Assembly: GCA_945787305.1 (NCBI GenBank)
Contig: CALZIH010000061.1
Location: 1-15,581 of the forward strand
DNA from: an uncultured Desulfobulbaceae bacterium
GTDB lineage: Bacteria > Desulfobacterota > Desulfobulbia > Desulfobulbales > Desulfobulbaceae
DNA: 15,581 nucleotides
Direction: 5' to 3'
The notes beneath the pieces were generated by a model. The model was not told the origin of the DNA. It was given only the letters and a program-made list of their open reading frames with translations, and did no database searches. This document shows positions 1 to 7,969 of this stretch, piece after piece (the stretch's first letter is position 1; each line of letters begins with the position of its first letter). The position numbers were made by a program, and so were the translations under genes.

Positions 1-1107
1 TGATCCATCCCACGATCCAACAACCCCAGCAGAGCTCCCAGCCCCGACCGCCCACGCACCACGACCGAAGGTGGCTGCGCGCAGTGTGCTTTCGGCATTC
101 ATCGCCGTCGGATCCATTTGCGCCACCTTGTGAACCTTGGCGGCACTATTCATCTCAGAAAACATGTCCACATCATTATTCGATGCGCTGCCGTCAGTGC
201 CGATGCTCACACAGACCTGCGAATCCAGCAGCTTATCCACCGGCGCAATTCCGGAAGCAAGTTTCATGTTGGATTCCGGACAGTGGGTCACTTTGACCCC
301 GTTCTTGGCAAGCAGTGCTATTTCATCATCTTCAAGCATGACACAATGTGCAGCCAGGACCCGTTCATTTAAAAGCCCCAACTGCTCAAGGTGCCGTACC
401 GGACTACAACCGTAGCGCTCGATGCAGGTTTCTACCTCCTCCCGATTCTCCGAGAGGTGAATGTGATAGAGGGCATTACGCTCGGCAGCCACCTGGCCGA
501 GTCTGTTCAGCAAGTCCGGGGAGCAGGTATAAACGGCATGGGGGTTAACGGTAACGGTGACCAATTCATGCCCGCCGTAGTCTGCAAACAGCTCCTCCAT
601 ATAGGTGAAGCCATGGTCCAGCGCGCCATAATTGGGTGAAGGAAAATCATACAGCACTTCTCCGAGCCAGGCCCGCATACCGGACTCTGCCGTGGCCCTG
701 GCCACATCCTTTGCAAAAAGGTACATATCACAAAATCCGGTGGTGCCGGATTTGATCATTTCGCAAAGCGAGAGCAGTGTGGAGTAATATACGATTTCTC
801 CACTGAGCTGTGCTTCCCGGGGAAAAATATATTCCTGCAACCATTGCATGAGCGGCAAATCGTCGGCCAAGCCGCGAAAACAGCTCATGGCCGCATGGGT
901 ATGGGTGTTCACCAGACCGGGCATAATCAGGCCATGCTCCTCTGCCATGAACTCAGCTTGCGGATGCTTTGCGCAAAGAACAGCGGCATCCCCGATCTCA
1001 ACAATCCGGTCCCCTTCAATAACCAAGGCACCATTTTCAAGGATGGGGTTGTCCGCATCCATGGTCAACAGGTATCTACCACTCAGTATCAGCTTTTCCG
1101 TCTCCAT
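1..1107 (-). CDS. mtaD: 5-methylthioadenosine/S-adenosylhomocysteine deaminase (MtaD-type amidohydrolase), 3' end cut by window edge
   Basis: This is a zinc amidohydrolase that probably deaminates the adenine ring of S-adenosylhomocysteine and/or 5'-methylthioadenosine to the inosine form in the cytoplasm. The 369 visible codons run open to base 1; the family is about 430-440 residues, so roughly 60-70 C-terminal residues are missing. The metal site is complete: NTHTH at 67-71 (H69, H71), HIHLSE at 215-220 (H217, E220), H254 in LAAHC, and D305 in GTDGS. The family segment THCPESNMKLASG follows at about 274-286. The ATG at 1107 lies 2 nt after the stop of the upstream phosphorylase gene, with no strong Shine-Dalgarno, so coupled translation is likely. 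The last 20 or so residues, next to the window edge, resemble the family less well. Other members of this family (guanine deaminase, chlorohydrolases) are possible, but the neighbour gene favours a purine nucleoside substrate. Family call firm; exact substrate inferred. Confidence 0.88.
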   Translation of the reverse strand, partial: METEKLILSGRYLLTMDADNPILENGALVIEGDRIVEIGDAAVLCAKHPQAEFMAEEHGLIMPGLVNTHTHAAMSCFRGLADDLPLMQWLQEYIFPREAQLSGEIVYYSTLLSLCEMIKSGTTGFCDMYLFAKDVARATAESGMRAWLGEVLYDFPSPNYGALDHGFTYMEELFADYGGHELVTVTVNPHAVYTCSPDLLNRLGQVAAERNALYHIHLSENREEVETCIERYGCSPVRHLEQLGLLNERVLAAHCVMLEDDEIALLAKNGVKVTHCPESNMKLASGIAPVDKLLDSQVCVSIGTDGSASNNDVDMFSEMNSAAKVHKVAQMDPTAMNAESTLRAATFGRGAWAVGAGSSAGVVGSWDGS

Positions 1108-1109
1108 GA

Positions 1110-1940
1110 TTACATACCGGCAAGGATTTTCAGGATCAGTCGTTGTAATCGGGGCTCTGCCCGCTCTGCTGCAGTAACGATATCCTCCAGCAGAATGGGT
1201 TGAAAATTATCCGGATCATTGACATTGGCAACCACCGATAGCCCCAGCACCCGCAGGCCAGCATGAAGAGCAACCAGAATCTCCGGTACCGATGACATCC
1301 CGACCGCATCCCCTCCAATCATTCGCAGATAACGGGTTTCAGCAGGCGTTTCGAGACTGGGCCCGGGAATACAAACGTATGTACCGGCAACCACTTCATT
1401 CAGCCCCAGTTCTACCGCCGTATCCATGGTCAACTGCCGCAGGCCTGCATCATAGGGCTGAGAGAGATCAGGAAAACGCTCGCCCCAGGTGTCCACATTC
1501 GGACCTCGGAGAGGATTTTCCGGTAACAGGTAGAGATGATCTGCAAGAACCATTATCGTGCCGGGAGAATAGTCGGCATTCAAACCGCCGGAGGCATTGG
1601 TGACAACAGCGGTCTTGGCGCCAAGCAGAGACAGAACCCGTACAGGAAAGGTGACTTCACGGGTGGAATAGCCTTCATAGTAATGAAAGCGTCCCTGGAG
1701 CAGGGCAACACTTTGCCCGCCAAGCATACCGACAACTAGATTGCCGGCATGGCTCGTGACGGTGGATTGGGGAAAATGGGGAATTTCGGCAAAAGGAATG
1801 GTGCAGGCGTTTTCCATGGCCCTTGCCAGTCCTCCCAGCCCGGTTCCGAGCTGTATCATGATTTCTGGTGCTGCAGGCAGGCGCGATTGCAGGTAGTGGA
1901 CCGCCTCTTCCACTTGTGCCTTATATCGCTCCATATCCAT
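1110..1940 (-). CDS. purine nucleoside phosphorylase family protein, possible methylthioinosine phosphorylase
   Basis: This is a trimeric-type (PunA/MTAP superfamily) nucleoside phosphorylase: nucleoside + phosphate gives free purine + pentose-1-phosphate. From the ATG at 1940 it is 276 residues, normal for the family. Visible motifs are the phosphate loop GTGLGG (32-37), QGRFHYYEGY (82-91), TNASGGL (114-120), GPSLET (193-198) and GDAVGMSSVPE (210-220). Asn239 sits where PNPs place the Asn that reads 6-oxopurines. In the following stretch, where bacterial PNPs read QPLSHEEV, this protein has QPILLEDI (247-254). The His that contacts the 5'-hydroxyl is therefore Leu251, a hydrophobic choice more like MTA phosphorylases. 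The ATG shares one base with the thrC stop (TGATG); a GTG three bases earlier is the alternative start. Translation is probably coupled to thrC, and the gene is followed at 2 nt by the deaminase. Inosine/guanosine phosphorylase is the conservative call; methylthioinosine specificity is inference. Confidence 0.88.
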   Translation of the reverse strand: MDMERYKAQVEEAVHYLQSRLPAAPEIMIQLGTGLGGLARAMENACTIPFAEIPHFPQSTVTSHAGNLVVGMLGGQSVALLQGRFHYYEGYSTREVTFPVRVLSLLGAKTAVVTNASGGLNADYSPGTIMVLADHLYLLPENPLRGPNVDTWGERFPDLSQPYDAGLRQLTMDTAVELGLNEVVAGTYVCIPGPSLETPAETRYLRMIGGDAVGMSSVPEILVALHAGLRVLGLSVVANVNDPDNFQPILLEDIVTAAERAEPRLQRLILKILAGM

Positions 1941-3334
1941 CACGAAAGGGCGTGCTTACGGATGTACTCTTTGATCTGTTGTGCATTTGCATCCATTGTC
2001 TCGCAGCGACTCTCTTTACCTTGAAGTTCAGTCAGTGACTCCGGCAACTCAACATCCTCATGAATGGCCTTTTTGACAGCTTCGCCAAATTTGGCCGGAT
2101 GGGCCGTCGACAGGCAGATAACAGGCCGTTTGCTATCACGCAACTCCAGGGCCGCCCGAAAACCGACAGCGGTATGCGGGTCGAGCAGGTAATTTTCCTT
2201 CGCGTAAACATCGCCTATGGTCTGGATGGTTTCCTCTTCGCTGACGCTGCGGGCAACAAAGTCTTTCGCCACCCGCTCGCGCTGCTCAGAAAGGTCCAGC
2301 CGACCTGTAGAGGTAAACGCTTCCATATCTGCTTGTACCTGTCCGCTATTCTCGTCTCGCAAATAATACAGATAGCGTTCGAAGTTGGAAGCTATCTGAA
2401 TATCCATCGATGGACTGGAAGTAGGCGTAACAGTACCGCTGGTGGAATAATCGCCCTGATTGACGAAACGGTTCAGGATATCGTTTTCATTGGTGGCCAG
2501 GATCAAGCGGTTGATACAACCTTCCGGCAGCAGTTGTTTTGCCACATAGCCGGCAAAAATATCGCCAAAATTCCCGGTGGGAACCGAGAAGTCAACAGAT
2601 TCGGCCCCGGTCTTCCAGAGTTTACAATAACTGAACACATAGTACACAACCTGGGCCAAAACCCGGGCCCAGTTAATGGAATTTATTGCTCCGAGATGGA
2701 ACCTGTCCTTAAACTCAAGATCACTGAAGATCCCCTTGACAATGGCCTGGGCATCGTCAAAGGTTCCCCGCACAGCAATATTGAATACATTGGGATCGAC
2801 AACGGTCGTCATCTGCAAGGCCTGAATGGGACTGGTACGACCATCGGGATGGAGAATAAAGATGTTGATCCCCTTCTTCCCCCGTACGCCATAAATGGCT
2901 GCACTGCCAGTATCTCCGGAGGTAGCCCCGATTATATTCATAACACTGCCGGAGCGCTCGAGGATATATTCAAACATATTGCCAAGCAGTTGCAGGGCAA
3001 CATCCTTGAATGCCAGGGTCGGGCCATGAAACAGCTCCATAACATACAGATCACCGACCTTCCGCACCGGCGTTATCTGGGGGTGAGAAAAGCCGGCATA
3101 GGAACGCTCTATCAACCCGTCAAGATCCAGCTTCGGTATATCATCAATAAACAGACTGAGCACTTCCAGGGCCAGATACTGGTACGGCAGATTACGCCAG
3201 GAATTCAAGGTCGCCGGGCTAATGGTCGGTAAGGTCTCAGGCAAGAGTAGTCCGCCGTCACGTGCCAAACCCATCATGACCGCATCCTGAAAGCCAATGG
3301 GATCTACCCCGCCCCGGGTACTGATATATTTCAT
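1940..3334 (-). CDS. thrC: threonine synthase
   Basis: This PLP-dependent enzyme converts O-phospho-L-homoserine to L-threonine and phosphate, the last step of threonine synthesis. Its 464 residues fit the longer Gram-negative/fungal type of threonine synthase. The N-terminus MKYISTRGG and ARDGGLLLPE (24-33) are typical of it. The Schiff-base lysine is K110 in HGPTLAFKD (103-111). GATSGDTGSAAI (136-147) and the phosphate loop PTGNFGD (252-258) bind cofactor and substrate phosphate. NSINWARVLAQ (218-228) is a family signature. The ATG at 3334 is preceded by a good Shine-Dalgarno (AGAGGAGA, about 6 nt spacing). The stop overlaps the start of the phosphorylase gene. gpmI lies 94 nt upstream on the same strand; that gap holds an inverted repeat, so thrC may have its own control or be read through from gpmI. 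Call secure. Confidence 0.97.
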   Translation of the reverse strand: MKYISTRGGVDPIGFQDAVMMGLARDGGLLLPETLPTISPATLNSWRNLPYQYLALEVLSLFIDDIPKLDLDGLIERSYAGFSHPQITPVRKVGDLYVMELFHGPTLAFKDVALQLLGNMFEYILERSGSVMNIIGATSGDTGSAAIYGVRGKKGINIFILHPDGRTSPIQALQMTTVVDPNVFNIAVRGTFDDAQAIVKGIFSDLEFKDRFHLGAINSINWARVLAQVVYYVFSYCKLWKTGAESVDFSVPTGNFGDIFAGYVAKQLLPEGCINRLILATNENDILNRFVNQGDYSTSGTVTPTSSPSMDIQIASNFERYLYYLRDENSGQVQADMEAFTSTGRLDLSEQRERVAKDFVARSVSEEETIQTIGDVYAKENYLLDPHTAVGFRAALELRDSKRPVICLSTAHPAKFGEAVKKAIHEDVELPESLTELQGKESRCETMDANAQQIKEYIRKHALS

Positions 3335-3384
3335 GGTTATTCTCCTCTACGAGAATGGAGACACCGTGTGCAAACAGATATCTC

Positions 3385-3412
3385 AGTACATTTATAGATC
3401 TGGAACTGTACT
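3385..3412. other. inverted repeat in the gpmI-thrC gap
   Basis: AGTACA (3385-3390) and TGTACT (3407-3412) form a perfect 6-bp inverted repeat with a 16-nt spacer, about 50-80 nt upstream of the thrC start. A TATAAA-like box lies inside the spacer when read on the minus strand, but no convincing -35 accompanies it and no T-tract follows. It could be an operator, a weak hairpin or chance. Confidence 0.25.
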
Positions 3413-3428
3413 CCTAACCTGCTACTCT

Positions 3429-4994
3429 TTAACAGTTCAGCAGGTTCTCCCCCTCCATCTCCGCCGGAACCGGCAGGTCAAGAATTGAAAGCATGGTCGG
3501 GGCAATATCTTTGAGAGCACCGCCCCCCTCCAAAGTACACTCCTTAAACTGATCCGCCACAAGAACCAGCGGCACGGGGTTCAGGCTATGCGCGGTGTAC
3601 GCGCCGCTGGTGGCCGGATCGACCATAATTTCAGCATTGCCATGATCGGCAGTGATCAGCATTACACCGTTTCGCTCCCGCATAAAGCTGCGAATTCTTC
3701 CCAGACATCGATCCACAGTGGCACAGGCCTTGACCGCGGCATCAAAAATACCGGTATGGCCGACCATATCGCAATTGGCAAAGTTTAAGATAACCACATC
3801 AAAAGGAGTGCCCGCATCTTCATTGCTTTGCAATGTCTCCAACAGGGCATCCGTCACGGCATCCGCACTCATCGCCGGCTTCAGGTCATAGGTGGCCACA
3901 TCTCTGGGTGACTCAATCAACAGTCGTTCTTCACCGTTAAAAGGCTCTTCTTCCCCGCCATTAAAAAAATATGTCACATGGGCGTATTTTTCGGTCTCGG
4001 CAATACGCAGTTGACGCAGTCCGTGGCGACTGAGTTCCTCGCCCAGAATACGGTTCATGCTCATGGGAGCAAAGGCAACAGGAAAGGGGAAATCACTCTC
4101 ATATTCGGTCATGGTAACCAGTTCCAGCAGGTTTGGCCGATTGGTGACTTCAAACCCTTTAAAGTCTGTATCGATGAAGGCATGGCACAATTCACGAACC
4201 CGGTCAGCCCGGAAATTAAAAAAGACCACCCCGTCACCGTCGCTGACAGGACCGACAGCCTCTCCGCCAGCATCAACAAGGACGGTCGGCACAATAAATT
4301 CATCGGTTTCCTGGCGACCATATGCCTCCTGTATGGCCTCAACCGGATCGAGAGCGTTGTTTCCGTGTCCCGCAACTACAGCCTTCCAGGCCTTTTCCAC
4401 CCGGTCCCAGCGCTTGTCCCGATCCATGGCCCAGTAGCGGCCGCTGACAGTTGCTATCCGACCACAACCGATTTGTTTCATTTCCGATGCGAGATGACGC
4501 ATATATTCCAACCCAGATGACGGGGGCGTATCACGGCCGTCCATGAAACAATGGACAAAGACCTTCTCCAAGCCCTTTTTCTTACACATAAGGAGCAGGG
4601 CAACAAGGTGGTTTACATGGGAATGGACCCCGCCATCGGAGAGCAGCCCCATCAGGTGCAGAGCGCTGCCTTTGGCCTGCACCTTGTCCATAACCCCATT
4701 CAATTCCTGATTTTCGGCAAAATCACCGGATTCAATGGCCAGGTTGATTCGGGTAAAATCCTGGTAGACGATGCGCCCGGCACCGATGTTGAGGTGACCG
4801 ACCTCTGAATTGCCCATCTGTCCTTCAGGCAGACCAACCAGACCGTTGTGGGCAACAAGGGTAGTGCTTGGAAACGCACTACTCCATTCATCCATATTGG
4901 GGGTGTCGGCAATATCTACTGCATTGGTCGGGCTCTTTTCTGCAATACCCCAACCGTCGAGAATAGCGAGGAGAAGAGGGGTATTTTTACGCAT
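3429..4994 (-). CDS. gpmI: 2,3-bisphosphoglycerate-independent phosphoglycerate mutase
   Basis: This cytoplasmic glycolytic/gluconeogenic enzyme interconverts 3- and 2-phosphoglycerate through a phosphoserine intermediate, using two Mn ions. The ATG at 4994 gives 521 residues, normal for GpmI. D13 in LAILDGWG is a metal ligand and S63 in MGNSEVGHLN is the catalytic serine. Also present are SDGGVHSH, HCFMDGRDTPP, GRYWAMDRDKRWDR, FNFRADR, NFANCDMVGHTG and ITADHGNAE, which cover the phosphatase-like and transferase-like domains in the expected order. The ATG is preferred over a TTG at 5000 because AGAGGAAGG sits about 6 nt upstream of the ATG and the TTG would overlap rsfS. The gene begins 2 nt after the rsfS stop, so the two are probably coupled. 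Call secure. Confidence 0.97.
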   Translation of the reverse strand: MRKNTPLLLAILDGWGIAEKSPTNAVDIADTPNMDEWSSAFPSTTLVAHNGLVGLPEGQMGNSEVGHLNIGAGRIVYQDFTRINLAIESGDFAENQELNGVMDKVQAKGSALHLMGLLSDGGVHSHVNHLVALLLMCKKKGLEKVFVHCFMDGRDTPPSSGLEYMRHLASEMKQIGCGRIATVSGRYWAMDRDKRWDRVEKAWKAVVAGHGNNALDPVEAIQEAYGRQETDEFIVPTVLVDAGGEAVGPVSDGDGVVFFNFRADRVRELCHAFIDTDFKGFEVTNRPNLLELVTMTEYESDFPFPVAFAPMSMNRILGEELSRHGLRQLRIAETEKYAHVTYFFNGGEEEPFNGEERLLIESPRDVATYDLKPAMSADAVTDALLETLQSNEDAGTPFDVVILNFANCDMVGHTGIFDAAVKACATVDRCLGRIRSFMRERNGVMLITADHGNAEIMVDPATSGAYTAHSLNPVPLVLVADQFKECTLEGGGALKDIAPTMLSILDLPVPAEMEGENLLNC

Positions 4995-4996
4995 AA

Positions 4997-5389
4997 TCAA
5001 CCTTCCTCTGCAAGCAACTCGTCCAAATCGACTCGTGGAGCATCATGCCATAATCCTTCCAGGTCATAAAACGCCCGCTTCTCTTTATAAAAAACATGGA
5101 CCACCACATCATTGAAATCAAGCAATACCCACAGCCCTTCCCGGAGCCCTTCATTGTGTTTGCTTGAAATCCGTTTTGAGCGAAGCGCACCTTCTATGGC
5201 CTCGGCAAGTCCCTGAACGTGGCGAGTGGAGCGTCCGCTCATCAGAATAAAGTAATCCGTAAACGACGCCATTCCCCGCACATCAAGGATCACCAGTTCT
5301 TCCGCCTTGGTATCATCCGCAACCCGGGCACATAGAGCGGCAAGCTCCCGGCCGCTTTTCTCATCGTGTTCTTTTTTCAGTTTTCTCAT
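4997..5389 (-). CDS. rsfS: ribosome silencing factor RsfS (YbeB/Iojap family)
   Basis: RsfS binds protein L14 of the free 50S subunit and blocks joining to 30S, lowering translation on nutrient shortage. The 130 residues match the family size (about 105-130). The central signature is LDVRGMASFTDYFILMSG (35-52), followed by RHVQGLAEAI, then GLWVLLDFNDVVVHVF (85-100) and RAFYDLEGLWHDAP (105-118). The ATG at 5389 has no strong Shine-Dalgarno. The 94-nt gap to topB shows no clear terminator or promoter. In many bacteria rsfS follows nadD; here topB takes that place, while gpmI follows directly. Family call secure. Confidence 0.95.
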   Translation of the reverse strand: MRKLKKEHDEKSGRELAALCARVADDTKAEELVILDVRGMASFTDYFILMSGRSTRHVQGLAEAIEGALRSKRISSKHNEGLREGLWVLLDFNDVVVHVFYKEKRAFYDLEGLWHDAPRVDLDELLAEEG

Positions 5390-5483
5390 ATTTCAAAATC
5401 AAGGGTTACGGTTGAGTATTCAACATTTCGAATTCACAGGTTACAATGTACAGACGCACCAACACTTGAGCGCCTCAACTTAA

Positions 5484-7934
5484 CTATTTGCCGCCTTTTT
5501 TCTTTCTCGGTGGGAAATCAAAGCTCAGTTTACCTTTGTCATCAAGGAGCAAATACGCGTCAAAGGGTCTCTTTTTCTTGGAAATAAAGCCATTGATCAG
5601 TTCCGTCTTGCCGTTGGTCAACAGCTGTTCAATATGATCGGGGTCAATACGGCGGCCAAGTATCATTTTAGAAATCCGCAACCCTTTCTTACTCTCTCCG
5701 CTCAATGCCGATTCGGACATATAGGCAGCGGGAGTTTCATATACCTTGGTCTGGTCAACGGGAGAAAGGCCAAGTGGTTCCTGCTGCTTAATCTCTTCAA
5801 TGTCTAACTGATCCGTGGAATCGGCGAAAAGGAACTCGATCTTGGAGTTACTCAGTCGTACCGAAGCGGTAAACAATTTGCCTTTTTTGGAACGAAAATC
5901 GGCAAAAGGACCTATGGTCTCACCGTGGATCAGGCTGACGACCTCATCGTTATCCATAATTCTACCGCCCAGTACCTTACGAATGAGGATTTTTTTATCC
6001 TCGGACTCATAAGCCGTTGCCGTCTCGTAAAACGTTATGCCTTGTACGGGAGAAAATGGCGACTCTTTGCGTTCAGCATCCTGATCGCCGTTTTTCATCT
6101 TTGCAACAATGGCGCTGGTCATTTCCCGGATTTCATCCATGAATTGTTCACGGGTCATCGAGCCTTTCAGGATCTGGCTGAGTTTGTACTCCCACTCACC
6201 GGTCAACTCCGGAGAAGCCAACACATCAATATGTTTGTCCGTCAACAGGGCCAGCAGTTCAAAGGCCTTCCCTGTGGGAACCAGCTCCCGCTGCTCCCGA
6301 CTGACATACTTTTCATTGATCAATTTTTCAATAATGGCCGCTCGGGTGGCAGGGGTGCCCAGGCCCCTTTCTTTCATCGCTTCGGCCAGCTCCTCATCCT
6401 CAATCAATTTACCGGAATGTTCCATGGCCGAAAGCAGCGTTGCCTCAGTAAATCTTGGCGCCGGTTTGGTCTGGTGTTCCTGCAGATCGATCTCCCGGCA
6501 GGAAACCGGTTGTGCAGCGGGTAACGGCTGTAACGTCTCCTTATCTCCACTGCCGGCCTGCACTCCGTACACGGCCTTCCAGCCGGCTTCGACCAGAATT
6601 TTCCCCTCGGTAAGGAAGGTCTCTTTCTCAACAACGGATAATCGCGTCGTGTTATGAAAGACGGCTGAAGGGAAAAAAACGGCCAGAAACCGCTGCACGA
6701 TCATTTGATAGATTTTCTGCTCCGGCTCAGAAAGGGTTCCCGGAATTTGCGCTGTGGGAATAATGGCAAAATGATCGGTGATTTTTTTATTGTTAAAAAT
6801 CTTTTTGTTCTTTTTCAGGTAATTTTTCTGCAGAGCCTCAGCGGCAAAACGGCCGAACTGCCATTCCTGTTGTTTACCGACCACTTTTTTCACCGTAGGG
6901 AGGTAATCCTCAGGCAGACAACGACTGTCTGTTCTCGGGTAGGTGACAAGTTTATGCCGCTCATACAGAGCCTGGGTCAGAGCCAGGGTATTCTTTGCCG
7001 AAAACCCGAATCGGCTGTTGGCCTCTCTTTGCAGCAGGGTAAGATCATAGAGTGGCGGAGAACTTTGGGTCGATTTTTTTCCGGTCTCCTCGACTACAGC
7101 CTCTTTCCCCAGACATTTATCGCTGATAGCCTCCGCTTTTTCTTTGTCCCAGAGTCGATTGCGGCGTCCATGGGGGGCATTTTCATCTTTTTTGAACTCC
7201 GGATCAATCCATACCCCTTCATAGCTGACATCCTGACACTGAAAGGTAGCATGCAGTTCAAAATAGTCGGTAGGGGTAAAGGCTCTTCGTTCCGCCTCAC
7301 GCTTGACCAGCAGGGAAAGAGTCGGGGTTTGCACTCTACCGCATGGAGTCTTGCGAAAACCGCCGAATCGGGAATTATAACAGGTTAAGGCTCGGGTAGC
7401 ATTGATACCGATCAACCAGTCCGCCTCAGATCGGCAGAGGGCCGTATCCTCCAGAGAAAGCATCTCCTGATTGTCACGCAGATGCGCAAGACCTTCACGA
7501 ATGGCATCGGCAGTCATGGACTGCAGCCAGAGACGACGGATGGTCTTGCCGGCCACCGAACGGGTGGCTGCCTGTTTCAAAATGTACTTAAATATCAGCT
7601 CCCCTTCACGACCGGCATCACAACCGTTGACGATGACTTCAACATCCCGACGACGAATCAACTTGGACAGGGCATTGAACTGGGTTTTCGTTCCAGGAAG
7701 CACAGCCAGAGGAAATGGGTCGGGCAGAATCGGCAGGTTATCAAGCGTCCATTTTTTAAAGTCGGGATTGATCTCCTCAGGGTAGGCAATGGAAACCAGG
7801 TGACCGATGGCATAGGATACAATATAATCGCCACCCTCGTAGTGGGTCTTGGTTTTTTTAAATTTTCCGGGGAGCACTTTGACTATATCAGCGGCAACGC
7901 TGGGCTTCTCGGAGATAATTAACGTTTTTCCCAT
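5484..7934 (-). CDS. topB: DNA topoisomerase III (type IA)
   Basis: This type IA topoisomerase cuts one DNA strand through a 5'-phosphotyrosine to decatenate or relax DNA, usually alongside a RecQ-like helicase. It has 816 residues. The Toprim domain covers about 1-140: ISEKPSVAAD with E9, and the acidic motif CDAGREGE at 105-112. Family signatures LIGINATRALT and CGRVQTPTL (198-206) follow. The catalytic Tyr is Y332 in VTYPRTDSR. KERGLGTPATRAAIIEKL (521-538) closes the core. The C-terminus carries two copies of the topoisomerase C-terminal repeat (about 625-705 and 721-808; shared features are YET..AY..E, LGGRI/LGRRI and a final basic tail) in place of Cys4 zinc fingers. The second Asp of the DxD motif is Gly108, as I recall from other TopB of this branch. 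Start ATG 7934, weak Shine-Dalgarno, 35 nt after the hydrolase gene. Confidence 0.95.
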   Translation of the reverse strand: MGKTLIISEKPSVAADIVKVLPGKFKKTKTHYEGGDYIVSYAIGHLVSIAYPEEINPDFKKWTLDNLPILPDPFPLAVLPGTKTQFNALSKLIRRRDVEVIVNGCDAGREGELIFKYILKQAATRSVAGKTIRRLWLQSMTADAIREGLAHLRDNQEMLSLEDTALCRSEADWLIGINATRALTCYNSRFGGFRKTPCGRVQTPTLSLLVKREAERRAFTPTDYFELHATFQCQDVSYEGVWIDPEFKKDENAPHGRRNRLWDKEKAEAISDKCLGKEAVVEETGKKSTQSSPPLYDLTLLQREANSRFGFSAKNTLALTQALYERHKLVTYPRTDSRCLPEDYLPTVKKVVGKQQEWQFGRFAAEALQKNYLKKNKKIFNNKKITDHFAIIPTAQIPGTLSEPEQKIYQMIVQRFLAVFFPSAVFHNTTRLSVVEKETFLTEGKILVEAGWKAVYGVQAGSGDKETLQPLPAAQPVSCREIDLQEHQTKPAPRFTEATLLSAMEHSGKLIEDEELAEAMKERGLGTPATRAAIIEKLINEKYVSREQRELVPTGKAFELLALLTDKHIDVLASPELTGEWEYKLSQILKGSMTREQFMDEIREMTSAIVAKMKNGDQDAERKESPFSPVQGITFYETATAYESEDKKILIRKVLGGRIMDNDEVVSLIHGETIGPFADFRSKKGKLFTASVRLSNSKIEFLFADSTDQLDIEEIKQQEPLGLSPVDQTKVYETPAAYMSESALSGESKKGLRISKMILGRRIDPDHIEQLLTNGKTELINGFISKKKRPFDAYLLLDDKGKLSFDFPPRKKKGGK

Positions 7935-7969
7935 AGATTTTATCCAGATAGAGAGTCGGGTTAAAAAAA

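Noticed and set aside
1..90. Possible frameshift at the 3' end of the deaminase gene near the window edge
   Set aside because: The last residues (AWAVGAGSSAGVVGSW) fit the family loosely, but the frame stays open and can be aligned without a shift. There is too little sequence to claim an error.
2060..3232. Plus-strand open frame of 390 codons inside thrC
   Set aside because: It is antisense to a complete, motif-rich threonine synthase, has no recognisable family or ribosome site, and its low-complexity composition follows from the opposite coding frame.
4995..5000. TTG start for gpmI at 5000
   Set aside because: It would overlap rsfS, while ATG 4994 has AGAGGAAGG at good spacing and gives the normal N-terminus.
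6705..7388. Plus-strand open frame of 227 codons inside topB
   Set aside because: It is antisense to conserved topoisomerase sequence and shows no family motif; a shadow.
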